Shown: positions 8,274 through 14,165, counted from the first letter of the stretch. The stretch: 16,815 bases of DNA from Limosilactobacillus antri DSM 16041 (GCF_000160835.1 NZ_GG700732.1:559735-576549), one strand, 5' to 3'. The notes: generated by a model from the sequence alone, not told the origin. Program-made: numbers and translations.

Positions 8274-9356
8274 TTAGTCCCCCACGATTATCAGCTCGGT
8301 TGGGGCCGTGGTCAGCACCCGGAGGCCGCCGTGAGTAACGACCACGTCATCCTCAATCCGGACACCACCAATCTCGGGAATGTAAATCCCCGGTTCAACC
8401 GTGATCACTTCATTGTTGACTAGTTTAACCTGGCTCGCACCCGGTCCATAGCTCGCCGGTAATTCGTGCACACTCAAGCCAATCCCGTGGCCCATGCCGT
8501 GGTTGAACTCATCCCCGTAACCGGCTTCTTCAATTAACTGTCGACCCGCTGCGTCGAGCTGATCTCCCCGAACGCCAACCCGGACCTGGTCAATTACAGC
8601 CTGCCGGGCGGTATTGACAATTTCATAAGCATCGCGCAGCTCAGGGTCGATCGAGCCAACTGCAATTGTTCGGGTCATGTCCGCGGTATAGCCATCAACG
8701 AAATAGCCAAAATCAAGCGTGAGAATATCGCCGTCTTCCACCAGCTTTTCACTGGCGGTAGCGTGCGGCTTAGCGGCGTTGACACCGCTGGCAACGATTG
8801 TCGGAAAAGAGGCCGCACTGGCGCCATGTTCTTTCATCCAATAGTCGAGCAGGTTCGCCAGGTGGCGTTCGCTGACGCCGGGCCGGACCTGGTCAAGCAG
8901 GTATCGAAAGCCTGCCGTATGTAAATCAGCCGCCCGTTGCAGTTTAGCCACTTCAGTACTATCCTTGATCATCCGCATCTTTTCAACGAGGCGATCGAAT
9001 GGTACCAGGTCAGCCGTCATGATTTCATCTAACAGGTCGTATAGCTGGTAGGAAATCGTTGTCTCATAGCCTAGTACATCAATTTTCATTGCCTGACAAA
9101 TTCGTTCTAGGTCACGGTAGTAATCCTGACTAATGGTTGCCACAACTTCATCACTGTCAAACTCTTCTAGGGCTAGCTGATAGCGGGCATCGGTTACAAT
9201 GATCGCTTGGTCACCGGTAATCAATAGGAAGCCATCCCCCTGGAGCAAGTTAAAACCGGTTAAATAGTAGATATTCGTCTGGTTGGTCACCAGGAATGCG
9301 TCAACATATAATTTAGGAAGACGTTGCTGGAGACGCTGGATTCGAGTAGCCATCAT
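8274..9356 (-). CDS. pepP: M24 family Xaa-Pro aminopeptidase
   Basis: Dimetal aminopeptidase that removes N-terminal residues preceding proline, aiding use of proline-rich peptides. An N-terminal creatinase-like domain (about residues 1-125, with the NQTNIYYLTGF segment) precedes the M24 catalytic domain. Its ligands are seen as LDFGYFVDGYTADMTRT (two Asp), GMGHGIGLSVHE (His), TVEPGIYIP (Glu) and VRIEDDVVV (Glu). Length of about 360 fits. A longer frame begins at a TTG (9366-9368) that overlaps the ribosome site. The GGAGG lies 5 nt before the ATG at 9354-9356, which is taken as start. A terminator hairpin lies directly upstream. Confidence 0.92.
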   Translation of the reverse strand: MMATRIQRLQQRLPKLYVDAFLVTNQTNIYYLTGFNLLQGDGFLLITGDQAIIVTDARYQLALEEFDSDEVVATISQDYYRDLERICQAMKIDVLGYETTISYQLYDLLDEIMTADLVPFDRLVEKMRMIKDSTEVAKLQRAADLHTAGFRYLLDQVRPGVSERHLANLLDYWMKEHGASAASFPTIVASGVNAAKPHATASEKLVEDGDILTLDFGYFVDGYTADMTRTIAVGSIDPELRDAYEIVNTARQAVIDQVRVGVRGDQLDAAGRQLIEEAGYGDEFNHGMGHGIGLSVHELPASYGPGASQVKLVNNEVITVEPGIYIPEIGGVRIEDDVVVTHGGLRVLTTAPTELIIVGD

Positions 9357-9366
9357 TTTTTCCTCC

Positions 9367-9405
9367 AAAAAAATAAAAAGACCATGACATCTCTGTCACA
9401 GTCTT
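9367..9405 (-). terminator. Terminator after rpmA, abutting the pepP ribosome site
   Basis: On the minus strand a 12-bp stem (arms 9378-9389 and 9394-9405, two G-U pairs) with a GAGA-type loop is followed by TTTTATTTTTTT, a classic intrinsic terminator. Its U-run ends exactly where the pepP Shine-Dalgarno (9362-9366) begins, so no separate promoter fits between them. Confidence 0.88.
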
Positions 9406-9416
9406 CGTTTTAAATA

Positions 9417-9698
9417 TTATTCGGCAACTGGGTAGACAGATACCTTCCGCTTGTCGCGGCCCATGCGTTCAAACTTAACAACACCGGCAACCTTAGCGTA
9501 CAGTGTATCGTCACCACCACGACCCACGTTTTCACCTGGGTTGATGTGCGTACCACGTTGACGGTAAATAATGGAACCAGCAGTTACCATGGAACCATCA
9601 GCAGCCTTGGTACCAAGACGACGACCAGCTGAGTTCCGACCGTTGGCAGTGGAACCGCCCCCCTTGTGGTGGGAGAAGAATTGCAAATCCATAATCAT
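9417..9698 (-). CDS. rpmA: 50S ribosomal protein L27, precursor form
   Basis: Large-subunit protein whose N-terminus reaches the peptidyl transferase centre. The mature family sequence starts around [15 protein letters not shown] and continues through [22 protein letters not shown] and [11 protein letters not shown] to the end. The first eight residues, MIMDLQFF, are the Firmicutes-type extension that the Prp protease removes after the FF pair. The protease gene lies 24 bp upstream. The ATG at 9696-9698 has GGAGGTG 7 nt before it. Codon use is strongly biased, as for a highly expressed gene. Confidence 0.98.
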   Translation of the reverse strand: MIMDLQFFSHHKGGGSTANGRNSAGRRLGTKAADGSMVTAGSIIYRQRGTHINPGENVGRGGDDTLYAKVAGVVKFERMGRDKRKVSVYPVAE

Positions 9699-9722
9699 AG
9701 TTGTTCACCTCCAGCAATGAAC

Positions 9723-10046
9723 TTAGTTTAACATTTTTACTTCAATGTTATCTGGATAACTCTGCTGGATATCTAACAGACCATTCAGCAGGGTATTCAG
9801 GAGAAGCTGACTATCATGGTCAACCCCCAGTGCGGTTACTTTTACGAAACCGCCGTTTTGATTATCACTTTCTACTTGCGGCTTGACATGCACAATGTGC
9901 TCTAAACCGTTGATTGTAGAAGTGGTCAGCGCTGAAACGGCAGCACAGACAATATCCTGTCCATACGGTCCCGCATCAGCATGACCAGTAATCGTAAAGC
10001 CGGTGATTCGCCGATTCGAATTTAACGTAAATTGTGCCCGAATCAT
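9723..10046 (-). CDS. prp: Ribosomal-processing cysteine protease Prp
   Basis: Cysteine protease that trims the N-terminal extension of L27, an essential step in S. aureus. The proposed catalytic dyad is present: His22 in TGHADAG and Cys34 in DIVCAAVSAL. The 107-residue length is typical. It lies between rplU and rpmA, the universal arrangement in Firmicutes with a cleavable L27. The start ATG 10044-10046 follows GGAGGTG by 5 nt, 15 nt beyond the rplU stop. Confidence 0.96.
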   Translation of the reverse strand: MIRAQFTLNSNRRITGFTITGHADAGPYGQDIVCAAVSALTTSTINGLEHIVHVKPQVESDNQNGGFVKVTALGVDHDSQLLLNTLLNGLLDIQQSYPDNIEVKMLN

Positions 10047-10061
10047 GGCTTCACCTCCGCA

Positions 10062-10370
10062 TTAAGCGTTGATCTTGTCGATCGTAACCTTAGTGTATGG
10101 TTGACGGTGACCTTGCTTAGTGTGGGTGTGCTTCTTAGGCTTGTACTTGAAGGTAACAACCTTCTTTTCCTTACCTTGCTTTTCGACAGTCCCTTCAACA
10201 GCAGCACCATCAACGAATGGCGTACCGATCTTGGTGTCGTCACCACTTACTAAGATGACCTTGTCAAAAGTAACCTTGTCACCTTGCTTAGCGTCAAGCT
10301 TTTCAACGAAGATGGCCTTGCCTTCTTCAACCTTGTATTGCTTACCGCCAGTAACGATAATTGCGTACAT
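10062..10370 (-). CDS. rplU: 50S ribosomal protein L21
   Basis: Large-subunit protein that binds 23S rRNA. Family features are [17 protein letters not shown] at the start, the [17 protein letters not shown] middle and [19 protein letters not shown] near the C-terminus. Length 102 is standard. A GTG at 10377-10379 would add three residues, but it lies inside the AAGGAGGTG Shine-Dalgarno. The ATG at 10368-10370 is 8 nt from that site. First gene of the L21-Prp-L27 operon, preceded by a strong promoter and leader. Confidence 0.98.
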   Translation of the reverse strand: MYAIIVTGGKQYKVEEGKAIFVEKLDAKQGDKVTFDKVILVSGDDTKIGTPFVDGAAVEGTVEKQGKEKKVVTFKYKPKKHTHTKQGHRQPYTKVTIDKINA

Positions 10371-10467
10371 ATTGTGCACCTCCTTAATATCTCAGACTCG
10401 CCGAATCAAGCAGCAGTGCTTTGAACTTGATAGCGTGCGGTTGTAGTTGTTGGTTCACAAATACAAC
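10371..10467 (-). promoter_or_regulatory. 5' leader of rplU, possible L21 autoregulatory leader
   Basis: About 97 nt separate the predicted transcription start from the rplU ATG. The leader contains a hairpin ATCAAG...CTTGAT with a roughly 15-nt loop, followed by GGCGAGTC and the ribosome site. In many Firmicutes an L21 leader of similar place and size is a structured RNA thought to bind L21. The assignment here is by position and rough fold only. Confidence 0.5.
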
Positions 10468-10473
10468 GTTTGT

Positions 10474-10502
10474 ATGATAGCAAATTTTACTGGCACCGTC
10501 AA
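10474..10502 (-). promoter_or_regulatory. Promoter of the rplU-prp-rpmA operon
   Basis: On the minus strand TTGACG (10497-10502), a 17-nt spacer, and TATCAT (10474-10479). This is a near-consensus housekeeping promoter about 105 nt upstream of rplU. Confidence 0.85.
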
Positions 10503-10547
10503 CTCTTAATCTTGGTGCAGTCCGTAAAAGCCGCTAGTAACTAGCAA

Positions 10548-10579
10548 AGCTTCAACAGTCAATTACGACCATTGAAGCT
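10548..10579 (-). terminator. Hairpin terminator after the tetR-like gene
   Basis: A 13-bp inverted repeat (arms 10548-10560 and 10567-10579, two G-U pairs on the minus strand) with a 6-nt loop, about 45 nt past the regulator's stop codon. Followed by TTTGCTAGTT, so the U-run is weak. It separates the regulator from the rplU promoter. Confidence 0.65.
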
Positions 10580-10622
10580 CCTTCGCTGATTTTAATTTTG
10601 AAAATGTGTTCATAATCCCAGT

Positions 10623-11267
10623 TTAAATACCATTGACTAGTGACTCTTCCCTGTCGGCAAAGAACCCCGCACTAACGATATTGTCACTGTTAAATTGGTC
10701 AAACATCTTCTCAACACTTTGGGTCATATAGCGGGCAGTATAAATCATTCCGTCCTTGAGCCAGTGACGGATGAGCCCAAGGAAGGCCGAATCAATAAAG
10801 GCGATTTGCAATTGGAGAGGAACCGGCTGCTGCTTTTGTGGGTCGCTGACGGTATTGCAATAATTTGCTAAACCGTTCGCCAACCGATCATACATCTGCT
10901 CATAGAAGAAGTTGGTCTTTTCACTATTCAATAGTACGTCAAAAATATCCGCATTCTTCTCAATATAGTTAAAAGCTCTACTTACGGAAAACACCTGCAC
11001 CGTTCGCTTCGTTGACAAACTAAAGTCATCACTATCTACCATCACTTCAGCAAAGAAATCGTCCAAGATTTCCTTGATCGCCGATTTAATAAAATCATGC
11101 TTATCCTTGTAATGTAAATAGAAAGTTCCGCGGGTGATGCTGGCAGTTTCTGTAATCTTTTGGACGCTAATATCCTCAATCTTTTCACGTCGCATTAAGT
11201 AAACGATTGCCTTGCGCAGACTATTTCTAGTTTTTACTACGCGCGGGTCTGTCTTATTAACAGCCAT
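10623..11267 (-). CDS. TetR/AcrR family transcriptional regulator
   Basis: The N-terminal helix-turn-helix (about residues 15-62) carries the family core ISVQKITETASITRGTFYLHYKDKHDFI. The C-terminal part contains AFLGLIRHWLKDGM, typical of the Firmicutes-type TetR C-terminal domain found in DhaS-like regulators. The ligand is unknown. ATG 11265-11267 is chosen, about 9 nt after AAGGAT; a TTG one codon upstream is the alternative. The gene stands alone between its own promoter and terminator with no transporter or enzyme beside it, so its targets are elsewhere or it is mainly self-regulated. Its base composition is lower in GC than the operon to its left. Confidence 0.9.
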   Translation of the reverse strand: MAVNKTDPRVVKTRNSLRKAIVYLMRREKIEDISVQKITETASITRGTFYLHYKDKHDFIKSAIKEILDDFFAEVMVDSDDFSLSTKRTVQVFSVSRAFNYIEKNADIFDVLLNSEKTNFFYEQMYDRLANGLANYCNTVSDPQKQQPVPLQLQIAFIDSAFLGLIRHWLKDGMIYTARYMTQSVEKMFDQFNSDNIVSAGFFADREESLVNGI

Positions 11268-11310
11268 CAATCATCATCCTTTCATCTTCAGCTTGTGTTC
11301 TTCTCCCCTT

Positions 11311-11361
11311 CCCATACTTCTACTCCTTTAAAGTATAGGTTCCCCGAAAGCGCTTTGTCAA
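11311..11361 (-). promoter_or_regulatory. Promoter of the tetR-like gene with candidate operators
   Basis: On the minus strand TTGACA (11356-11361), an 18-nt spacer and TATACT (11332-11337). The -10 is covered by an inverted repeat CCnATACTT / AAGTATnGG (arms 11311-11319 and 11331-11339, 11 nt apart). A 10-bp perfect palindrome AAAGCGCTTT (11347-11356) touches the -35. Either could be the TetR-type operator for autorepression, which is common in this family. Confidence 0.7.
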
Positions 11362-11414
11362 ACATATTAACGTCCTTTTTCCAATAATTTATTTAATATC
11401 AGCTGAGTGGACGA

Positions 11415-11444
11415 TTGACAATGAATTAGAGAAAATTATATACT
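11415..11444 (+). promoter_or_regulatory. Promoter of tRNA-Arg
   Basis: TTGACA (11415-11420) and TATACT (11439-11444), spacer 18 nt; an overlapping TATATA would give 16. The -10 ends 11 nt before the tRNA. Confidence 0.85.
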
Positions 11445-11455
11445 TGAACCTGTCT

Positions 11456-11529
11456 GGAGCGGTAGCGCAACTGGATAGAGCATCGGTCTTCTAAACCGAG
11501 GGTTGTGGGTTCGATTCCCACCCGTTCCA
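11456..11529 (+). tRNA. tRNA-Arg (anticodon UCU)
   Basis: A full cloverleaf can be drawn. The acceptor stem is GGAGCGG with CCGTTCC (one G-U pair), the anticodon stem TCGGT/ACCGA encloses loop CTTCTAA with anticodon TCT (11490-11492), and the T-arm is GTGGG-TTCGATT-CCCAC. The discriminator base is A, and CCA is not encoded. It reads AGA codons. Genes to its left belong to the GC-rich core and genes to its right are AT-rich with an integrase, so its 3' half is the likely attachment site of the adjacent element. Confidence 0.97.
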
Positions 11530-11538
11530 CTTGAATAG

Positions 11539-11628
11539 AATCGTGTAAAATCATGAAGAAGCCCCAATTCCTTGAAAATAAAGGAGTTGGGGCTGTTAAT
11601 TTATTTTGAAAAATCGTAGAGAATCATG
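11539..11628 (+). repeat. Pair of 17-bp imperfect direct repeats beside the tRNA
   Basis: The 17-mers at 11539-11555 and 11612-11628 agree at 14 positions (AATCGT then AATCATG at the ends). They begin 10 bp past the tRNA and flank the terminator hairpin. Spacing and place suit integrase arm-type binding sites in an attachment region, but this is inference. Confidence 0.5.
11560..11594 (+). terminator. Terminator hairpin downstream of tRNA-Arg
   Basis: A 14-bp stem (arms 11560-11573 and 11581-11594, one T-G pair) with a 7-nt loop, followed on the plus strand by GTTAATTTATTTT. It lies 30 bp after the tRNA and probably ends that transcript. On the minus strand it could equally stop transcription coming from the element toward the tRNA. 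Confidence 0.75.
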
Positions 11629-11770
11629 CAAAATAATAAAGTTAGGGTACATTTGGGGAACAAATTTTCTAGCATAAGGGCGGTATCGATAAATTTTGGT
11701 TTTTCCTTCTTATTATTGTCCCCTTTTTGGGCTTCACACGCCCATAGGTTGCGACTAACTCTTGTCCGTC
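11595..11770. other. Non-coding stretch between tRNA terminator and repressor promoters
   Basis: No gene with a ribosome site is seen on either strand. A plus frame of 64 codons lacks a Shine-Dalgarno. A minus frame of nearly 60 codons, ending just before 11600, also lacks a credible start and may be chance or a decayed gene end. A small hairpin GGGC...GCCC is present near 11730-11745. Confidence 0.5.
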
Positions 11771-11798
11771 TTTATACTATTATTAGCTTTTTTAGCAA
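11771..11798 (-). promoter_or_regulatory. Candidate leftward promoter divergent from the repressor
   Basis: On the minus strand TTGCTA (11793-11798), 16-nt spacer, TATAAA (11771-11776). It is back-to-back with the repressor's promoter, as the lytic promoter is in phage switch regions. The transcript would meet only about 170 nt of non-coding DNA and then the hairpin at 11560-11594. Confidence 0.4.
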
Positions 11799-11804
11799 GA
11801 AAGA

Positions 11805-11832
11805 TTGCTTTTTTATTTAAATACTGTATCAT
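11805..11832 (+). promoter_or_regulatory. Candidate promoter of the repressor gene
   Basis: TTGCTT (11805-11810), 16-nt spacer, TATCAT (11827-11832), 22 nt before the repressor ATG. The -35 lies in a short AGCAA/TTGCT hairpin followed by T6, which could also act as a weak terminator. Confidence 0.5.
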
Positions 11833-11854
11833 TTAGCTAAAAAGGAGTATAGCT

Positions 11855-12181
11855 ATGAGTGAGTTTAATACACGCCTCACCGACCTCCGTGAAAATAAAG
11901 GTTGGAGTAAAACATATGTCGCTAAAGCTGTGGGCTTAAAAAGTATGCAAACCTACGCTAACTGGGAATATGGTCGGACAGAGCCGGATTTCAAAATGCT
12001 TACCAAAATAGCTAAGTTATTCGATGTTTCCACGGACTATTTACTGTCAGGCAACAAAGATAAGCAGCCTAAAGAGGCTGATCTCGCAGATCAAGAAACT
12101 GTCTTCACGTACGAAGGGGAAAAAATATCATCCGAGGACCTCAAATATATCAAACGAATCCTTCGTGGCGGCAAAGCATAG
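11855..12181 (+). CDS. XRE (Cro/CI)-type repressor, phage-like
   Basis: A 108-residue DNA-binding protein. The HTH_3 domain spans about residues 6-65: LTDLRENKGWSKTYVAKAVGL, then WEYGRTEPDFKMLTKIAKLFDVSTDYLL. A short tail ends in ISSEDLKYIKRILRGG, a pattern I associate with lactobacillus phage repressors. There is no C-terminal protease-like domain, so induction by RecA self-cleavage is not expected, and no ImmA-type metallopeptidase gene follows. ATG 11855 has AAAAAGGAG about 8 nt upstream. It is the first gene of the element and is co-oriented with the integrase. Two adjacent palindromes just after its stop are candidate operators. Confidence 0.88.
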   Translation: MSEFNTRLTDLRENKGWSKTYVAKAVGLKSMQTYANWEYGRTEPDFKMLTKIAKLFDVSTDYLLSGNKDKQPKEADLADQETVFTYEGEKISSEDLKYIKRILRGGKA

Positions 12182-12187
12182 GCGATT

Positions 12188-12211
12188 ATTGTTAACAATA
12201 CTATTTAGTAT
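12188..12211. repeat. Two overlapping palindromes after the repressor
   Basis: A perfect 12-bp palindrome ATTGTTAACAAT (12188-12199) overlaps ATACTA-TT-TAGTAT (12198-12211, perfect 6-bp arms). A related ATACTATTATTAG occurs in the divergent promoter region near 11775. They lack a U-run and look more like protein-binding sites than a terminator. Confidence 0.5.
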
Positions 12212-12239
12212 CCTCTTAAAACCTTAGCTAAAAACATAT

Positions 12240-12277
12240 CGACATTCACTTGTCAATCGAGTACAAGACTAATGTCG
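12240..12277 (+). other. Hairpin in the gap before the secreted-protein gene
   Basis: Arms CGACATT/AATGTCG (12240-12246, 12271-12277) and inner CTTGT/ACAAG (12249-12253, 12263-12267) form an interrupted stem with a 9-nt loop. No U-run follows. The rest of the 285-bp gap (12182-12466) holds a GTGTACC direct repeat (12305 and 12328, 23 bp apart) and the leader repeat at 12421, but no gene or clear promoter that I can see. Confidence 0.45.
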
Positions 12278-12420
12278 GGGCCATTGTCTTGTTACTGCTA
12301 AGAAGTGTACCGAGAGAATATTAATCTGTGTACCTTTAAACATTTCTATCAAGTTCTAGAATATCTATCCGGTGTCGTCCGTGAACAGGTCAAGGAATAT
12401 TATGTTGGAAAATAATTTAC

Positions 12421-12447
12421 GTCCAAACGTGATCGACGTTAAAAGCT
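12421..12447 (+). repeat. Leader repeat, copy 1
   Basis: The 27-mer GTCCAAAC-N6-GACGTTAAAAGCT lies 19 nt before the ATG of the secreted-protein gene. The same two blocks, 6 nt apart, occur at 13564-13590 before the lipoprotein gene (21 of 27 positions identical). Confidence 0.75.
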
Positions 12448-12466
12448 ACTAGGAGGAGTATTTGTT

Positions 12467-13072
12467 ATGAATAAAGCAACCAAGTTGATTGCGATTTCTG
12501 CATTAACCCTTTCCACAGTTGGCGGAGCTACTTTAGCAGTTAACCAGCCTGTTAATCAGGTCAAAATTGTTAAAGCCGCTGCTAAGGAAACTACCTTAGG
12601 TTCTGGCACTTATAAGGTTGGGACAGACATTAAACCCGGTCGTTATGTTATTACTGCCCAAAGTGGCTCCGGTAATATGAGCGACAGCAAAGATATGAAC
12701 ATTATCTTGGGTGATACTACTGACGATGACCTGGGTCAGATTACGTCTTATACCACCGACTTGCCTAAGGGCGACAAGGTCAAAATTGATGGTATCGAAG
12801 CAGTTAATTTCAAGCCAGTAACTGACCGTTCTTATAAGACGACTCTTAGTGCTGGTTCTTGGGTTGTCGGTAAAGATATTAAGCCTGGTCGTTACACTAT
12901 TAAGTGCACAGAGGGTTCTGGTAATTTAACTTCTGACGATGGCGACATCAATGAAATTATCGGTACCTCTGCTGATGAGGATTCGGGCCAAGTAACCAAG
13001 ACCACGCAAACTTTGCATCGTGGTGAAGTGTTGACCTGCGATGCACAGCAAATTGAACTTATTAAAAAATAA
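12467..13072 (+). CDS. Secreted protein with two tandem VGxDIKPGRY domains
   Basis: A 201-residue protein with a Sec signal peptide (MNKATKL then a hydrophobic core; likely cleavage after VKAAA, residue 39). The rest is two repeats of about 75 residues. Repeat 1 (44-118) and repeat 2 (127-199) share TYKVGTDIKPGRYVI / WVVGKDIKPGRYTI, then GSGN, an Asp-rich stretch, a GQ(I/V)T strand and a (K/R)G-x-V strand, which suggests small beta-sandwich domains. Two cysteines (C147, C191) occur only in repeat 2 and could form a disulfide. There is no sortase motif, so it is probably released or loosely bound. The ribosome site GGAGGAG is 9 nt before ATG 12467. The function is not recognised. In phage-like settings such genes are often lysogenic-conversion genes. 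Confidence 0.85.
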   Translation: MNKATKLIAISALTLSTVGGATLAVNQPVNQVKIVKAAAKETTLGSGTYKVGTDIKPGRYVITAQSGSGNMSDSKDMNIILGDTTDDDLGQITSYTTDLPKGDKVKIDGIEAVNFKPVTDRSYKTTLSAGSWVVGKDIKPGRYTIKCTEGSGNLTSDDGDINEIIGTSADEDSGQVTKTTQTLHRGEVLTCDAQQIELIKK

Positions 13073-13093
13073 TAATTTGGAGGAAAATTACAA

Positions 13094-13504
13094 ATGAATA
13101 ATCAAAAGCAAACTGTCAATAACGCCACACCCGAATACCATAAGTTAAAAATTAATCTGTGGACTGGAATTTTGGATGTTATCAACTGTATTTTATTCAC
13201 CATGTCGTGGTTCGTTATTTTTGGCGCTGCTTTTAGTGATGCTACTGGAAACACAAGTGACGTGACTACTGGTTTAGGAAACTTCTTCTACGCAATGGCA
13301 TGGATTGGTGTTGTTGTTAATATTATTGCAATTATTAAGTCACGTAAAAATGGAGTTTCCTTAGTTGGACCTATTCTTGGATTGATTGGTAGTCTATTAT
13401 TCGGTCTAACTGCGGCATTAGCATTTCCTGCTATCGTTGTACTTATCATCGGTGCTGTATTTACCTTTCTACAACATCCTGCTAAAAAGGGCGAATACAA
13501 ATAG
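13094..13504 (+). CDS. Small four-TM membrane protein
   Basis: A 136-residue integral membrane protein with four predicted helices at about residues 22-47, 62-81, 88-108 and 109-127, a hydrophilic N-terminus, and a short basic C-terminal tail (HPAKKGEYK). The SLVGPILGLIGSLLF...VVLIIGAVFTFLQHPAKK part resembles small uncharacterised membrane proteins common in lactobacilli. GGAGG lies 10 nt before ATG 13094 and the gap to the secreted-protein gene is only 21 nt, so the two are cotranscribed and may act together at the envelope. No catalytic motif is visible. Confidence 0.82.
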   Translation: MNNQKQTVNNATPEYHKLKINLWTGILDVINCILFTMSWFVIFGAAFSDATGNTSDVTTGLGNFFYAMAWIGVVVNIIAIIKSRKNGVSLVGPILGLIGSLLFGLTAALAFPAIVVLIIGAVFTFLQHPAKKGEYK

Positions 13505-13532
13505 TCGCGTATAGAAATAGCTATTATTCATA

Positions 13533-13561
13533 TTTATTACCGGCATCGTGCCGGATACATA
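13533..13561 (+). promoter_or_regulatory. Possible promoter of the lipoprotein gene with a palindrome in its spacer
   Basis: TTTATT (13533-13538), 17-nt spacer, TACATA (13556-13561). The spacer is almost filled by the hairpin CCGGCA-TCG-TGCCGG (13540-13554). That palindrome could be an operator, or the end of the upstream transcript's terminator, although no U-run follows. Confidence 0.4.
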
Positions 13562-13563
13562 TT

Positions 13564-13590
13564 GTCCAAACACTGAAGACGTTAAAAGCT
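13564..13590 (+). repeat. Leader repeat, copy 2
   Basis: Second copy of the 27-mer found at 12421-12447, with identical GTCCAAAC and GACGTTAAAAGCT blocks and a divergent 6-nt centre. It ends 23 nt before the lipoprotein ATG and would lie near the 5' end of the mRNA if the promoter at 13533 is used. Confidence 0.75.
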
Positions 13591-13613
13591 GACAACTATG
13601 GGGGGAATCAGCA

Positions 13614-14090
13614 ATGCAGAAAATAGGTTTATTATGTATGACCGCGTTAATGGGATTGTCACTGGTTGCTTGTGGCAACAGCAGCTCTACCAAGAAGTCA
13701 GCAAGTAATTCTAGCCACTCTACCAGCAAGGTGGTTAAGAAGCACCACAAGCAGTCTAGCAGCCATAAGAAGTCCATTAGCAGTTCAGAGTCTGTTGCTT
13801 CTAACCAGCAAGCTCAGGGGCAGCAGGCAACGCAAGTATCACAACAAAATTCCAGTCAAGAAGCCAGTGGAATTAATAATGCTGACGATGCTGTTAATGC
13901 TGCCCATTCCAAGTACGGCGACCAAAATGGCTACATTCACTGGGGTTACATGATTGATGCCGAAACGGGCCAACCAATTCGCAACGCTGATGGCTCATAT
14001 TTTGTAAAAGGCACTGCCGATGATGGTACGATGACTGGAACTCAGTACAGTCTTAATGTCTATCCTGATGGTTCAATGACAAGCAATTAA
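13614..14090 (+). CDS. Putative lipoprotein with Ser/Lys/Gln-rich linker
   Basis: A 158-residue surface lipoprotein. The signal peptide ends in lipobox LVAC with the lipidated Cys20. Residues 21 to about 88 are a low-complexity Ser/Lys/His then Gln/Ser linker suited to spanning the cell wall. A small C-terminal domain (about 88-158) starts INNADDAVNAAHSKYGD and ends in GTMTGTQYSLNVYPDGSM, a pattern seen in other uncharacterised lactobacillus lipoproteins. ATG 13614 follows a GGGGGG ribosome site by 8 nt. Between repressor and integrase, phage lipoproteins such as Ltp of Streptococcus phage TP-J34 block superinfecting DNA entry. No detailed similarity to Ltp is claimed, so that role is only a possibility here. 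Confidence 0.82.
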   Translation: MQKIGLLCMTALMGLSLVACGNSSSTKKSASNSSHSTSKVVKKHHKQSSSHKKSISSSESVASNQQAQGQQATQVSQQNSSQEASGINNADDAVNAAHSKYGDQNGYIHWGYMIDAETGQPIRNADGSYFVKGTADDGTMTGTQYSLNVYPDGSMTSN

Positions 14091-14126
14091 GCTATTTGAC
14101 TATTCACCATTACGAAATACTGAACC

Positions 14127-14165
14127 AAAAATAAAAAAGCATCCCCTACTGATGTAGAGAATGCT
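14127..14165 (-). terminator. Leftward intrinsic terminator within rightward genes
   Basis: Read on the minus strand, a 12-bp stem (arms 14154-14165 and 14138-14149, two G-U pairs) with a 4-nt loop is followed by TTTTTATTTTT (14127-14137). On the plus strand the same hairpin has two C-A mismatches and no U-run. It therefore ends a transcript coming from the right, although the flanking genes (13614 and 14182) read rightward. Confidence 0.78.

Noticed and set aside
11600..11775. Open minus-strand frame of nearly 60 codons that might be a decayed integrase end
   Set aside because: No start with a ribosome site and no recognisable motif (no catalytic Tyr or His/Arg context); cannot be supported.
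11626..11820. 64-codon plus-strand frame between the tRNA and the repressor
   Set aside because: No ribosome site, it crosses the candidate promoters, and its composition looks like chance in AT-rich DNA.
12305..12334. GTGTACC direct repeat 23 bp apart as a response-regulator site
   Set aside because: Seven-base repeats at this spacing can arise by chance and no promoter could be placed beside them; mentioned only in the gap description.
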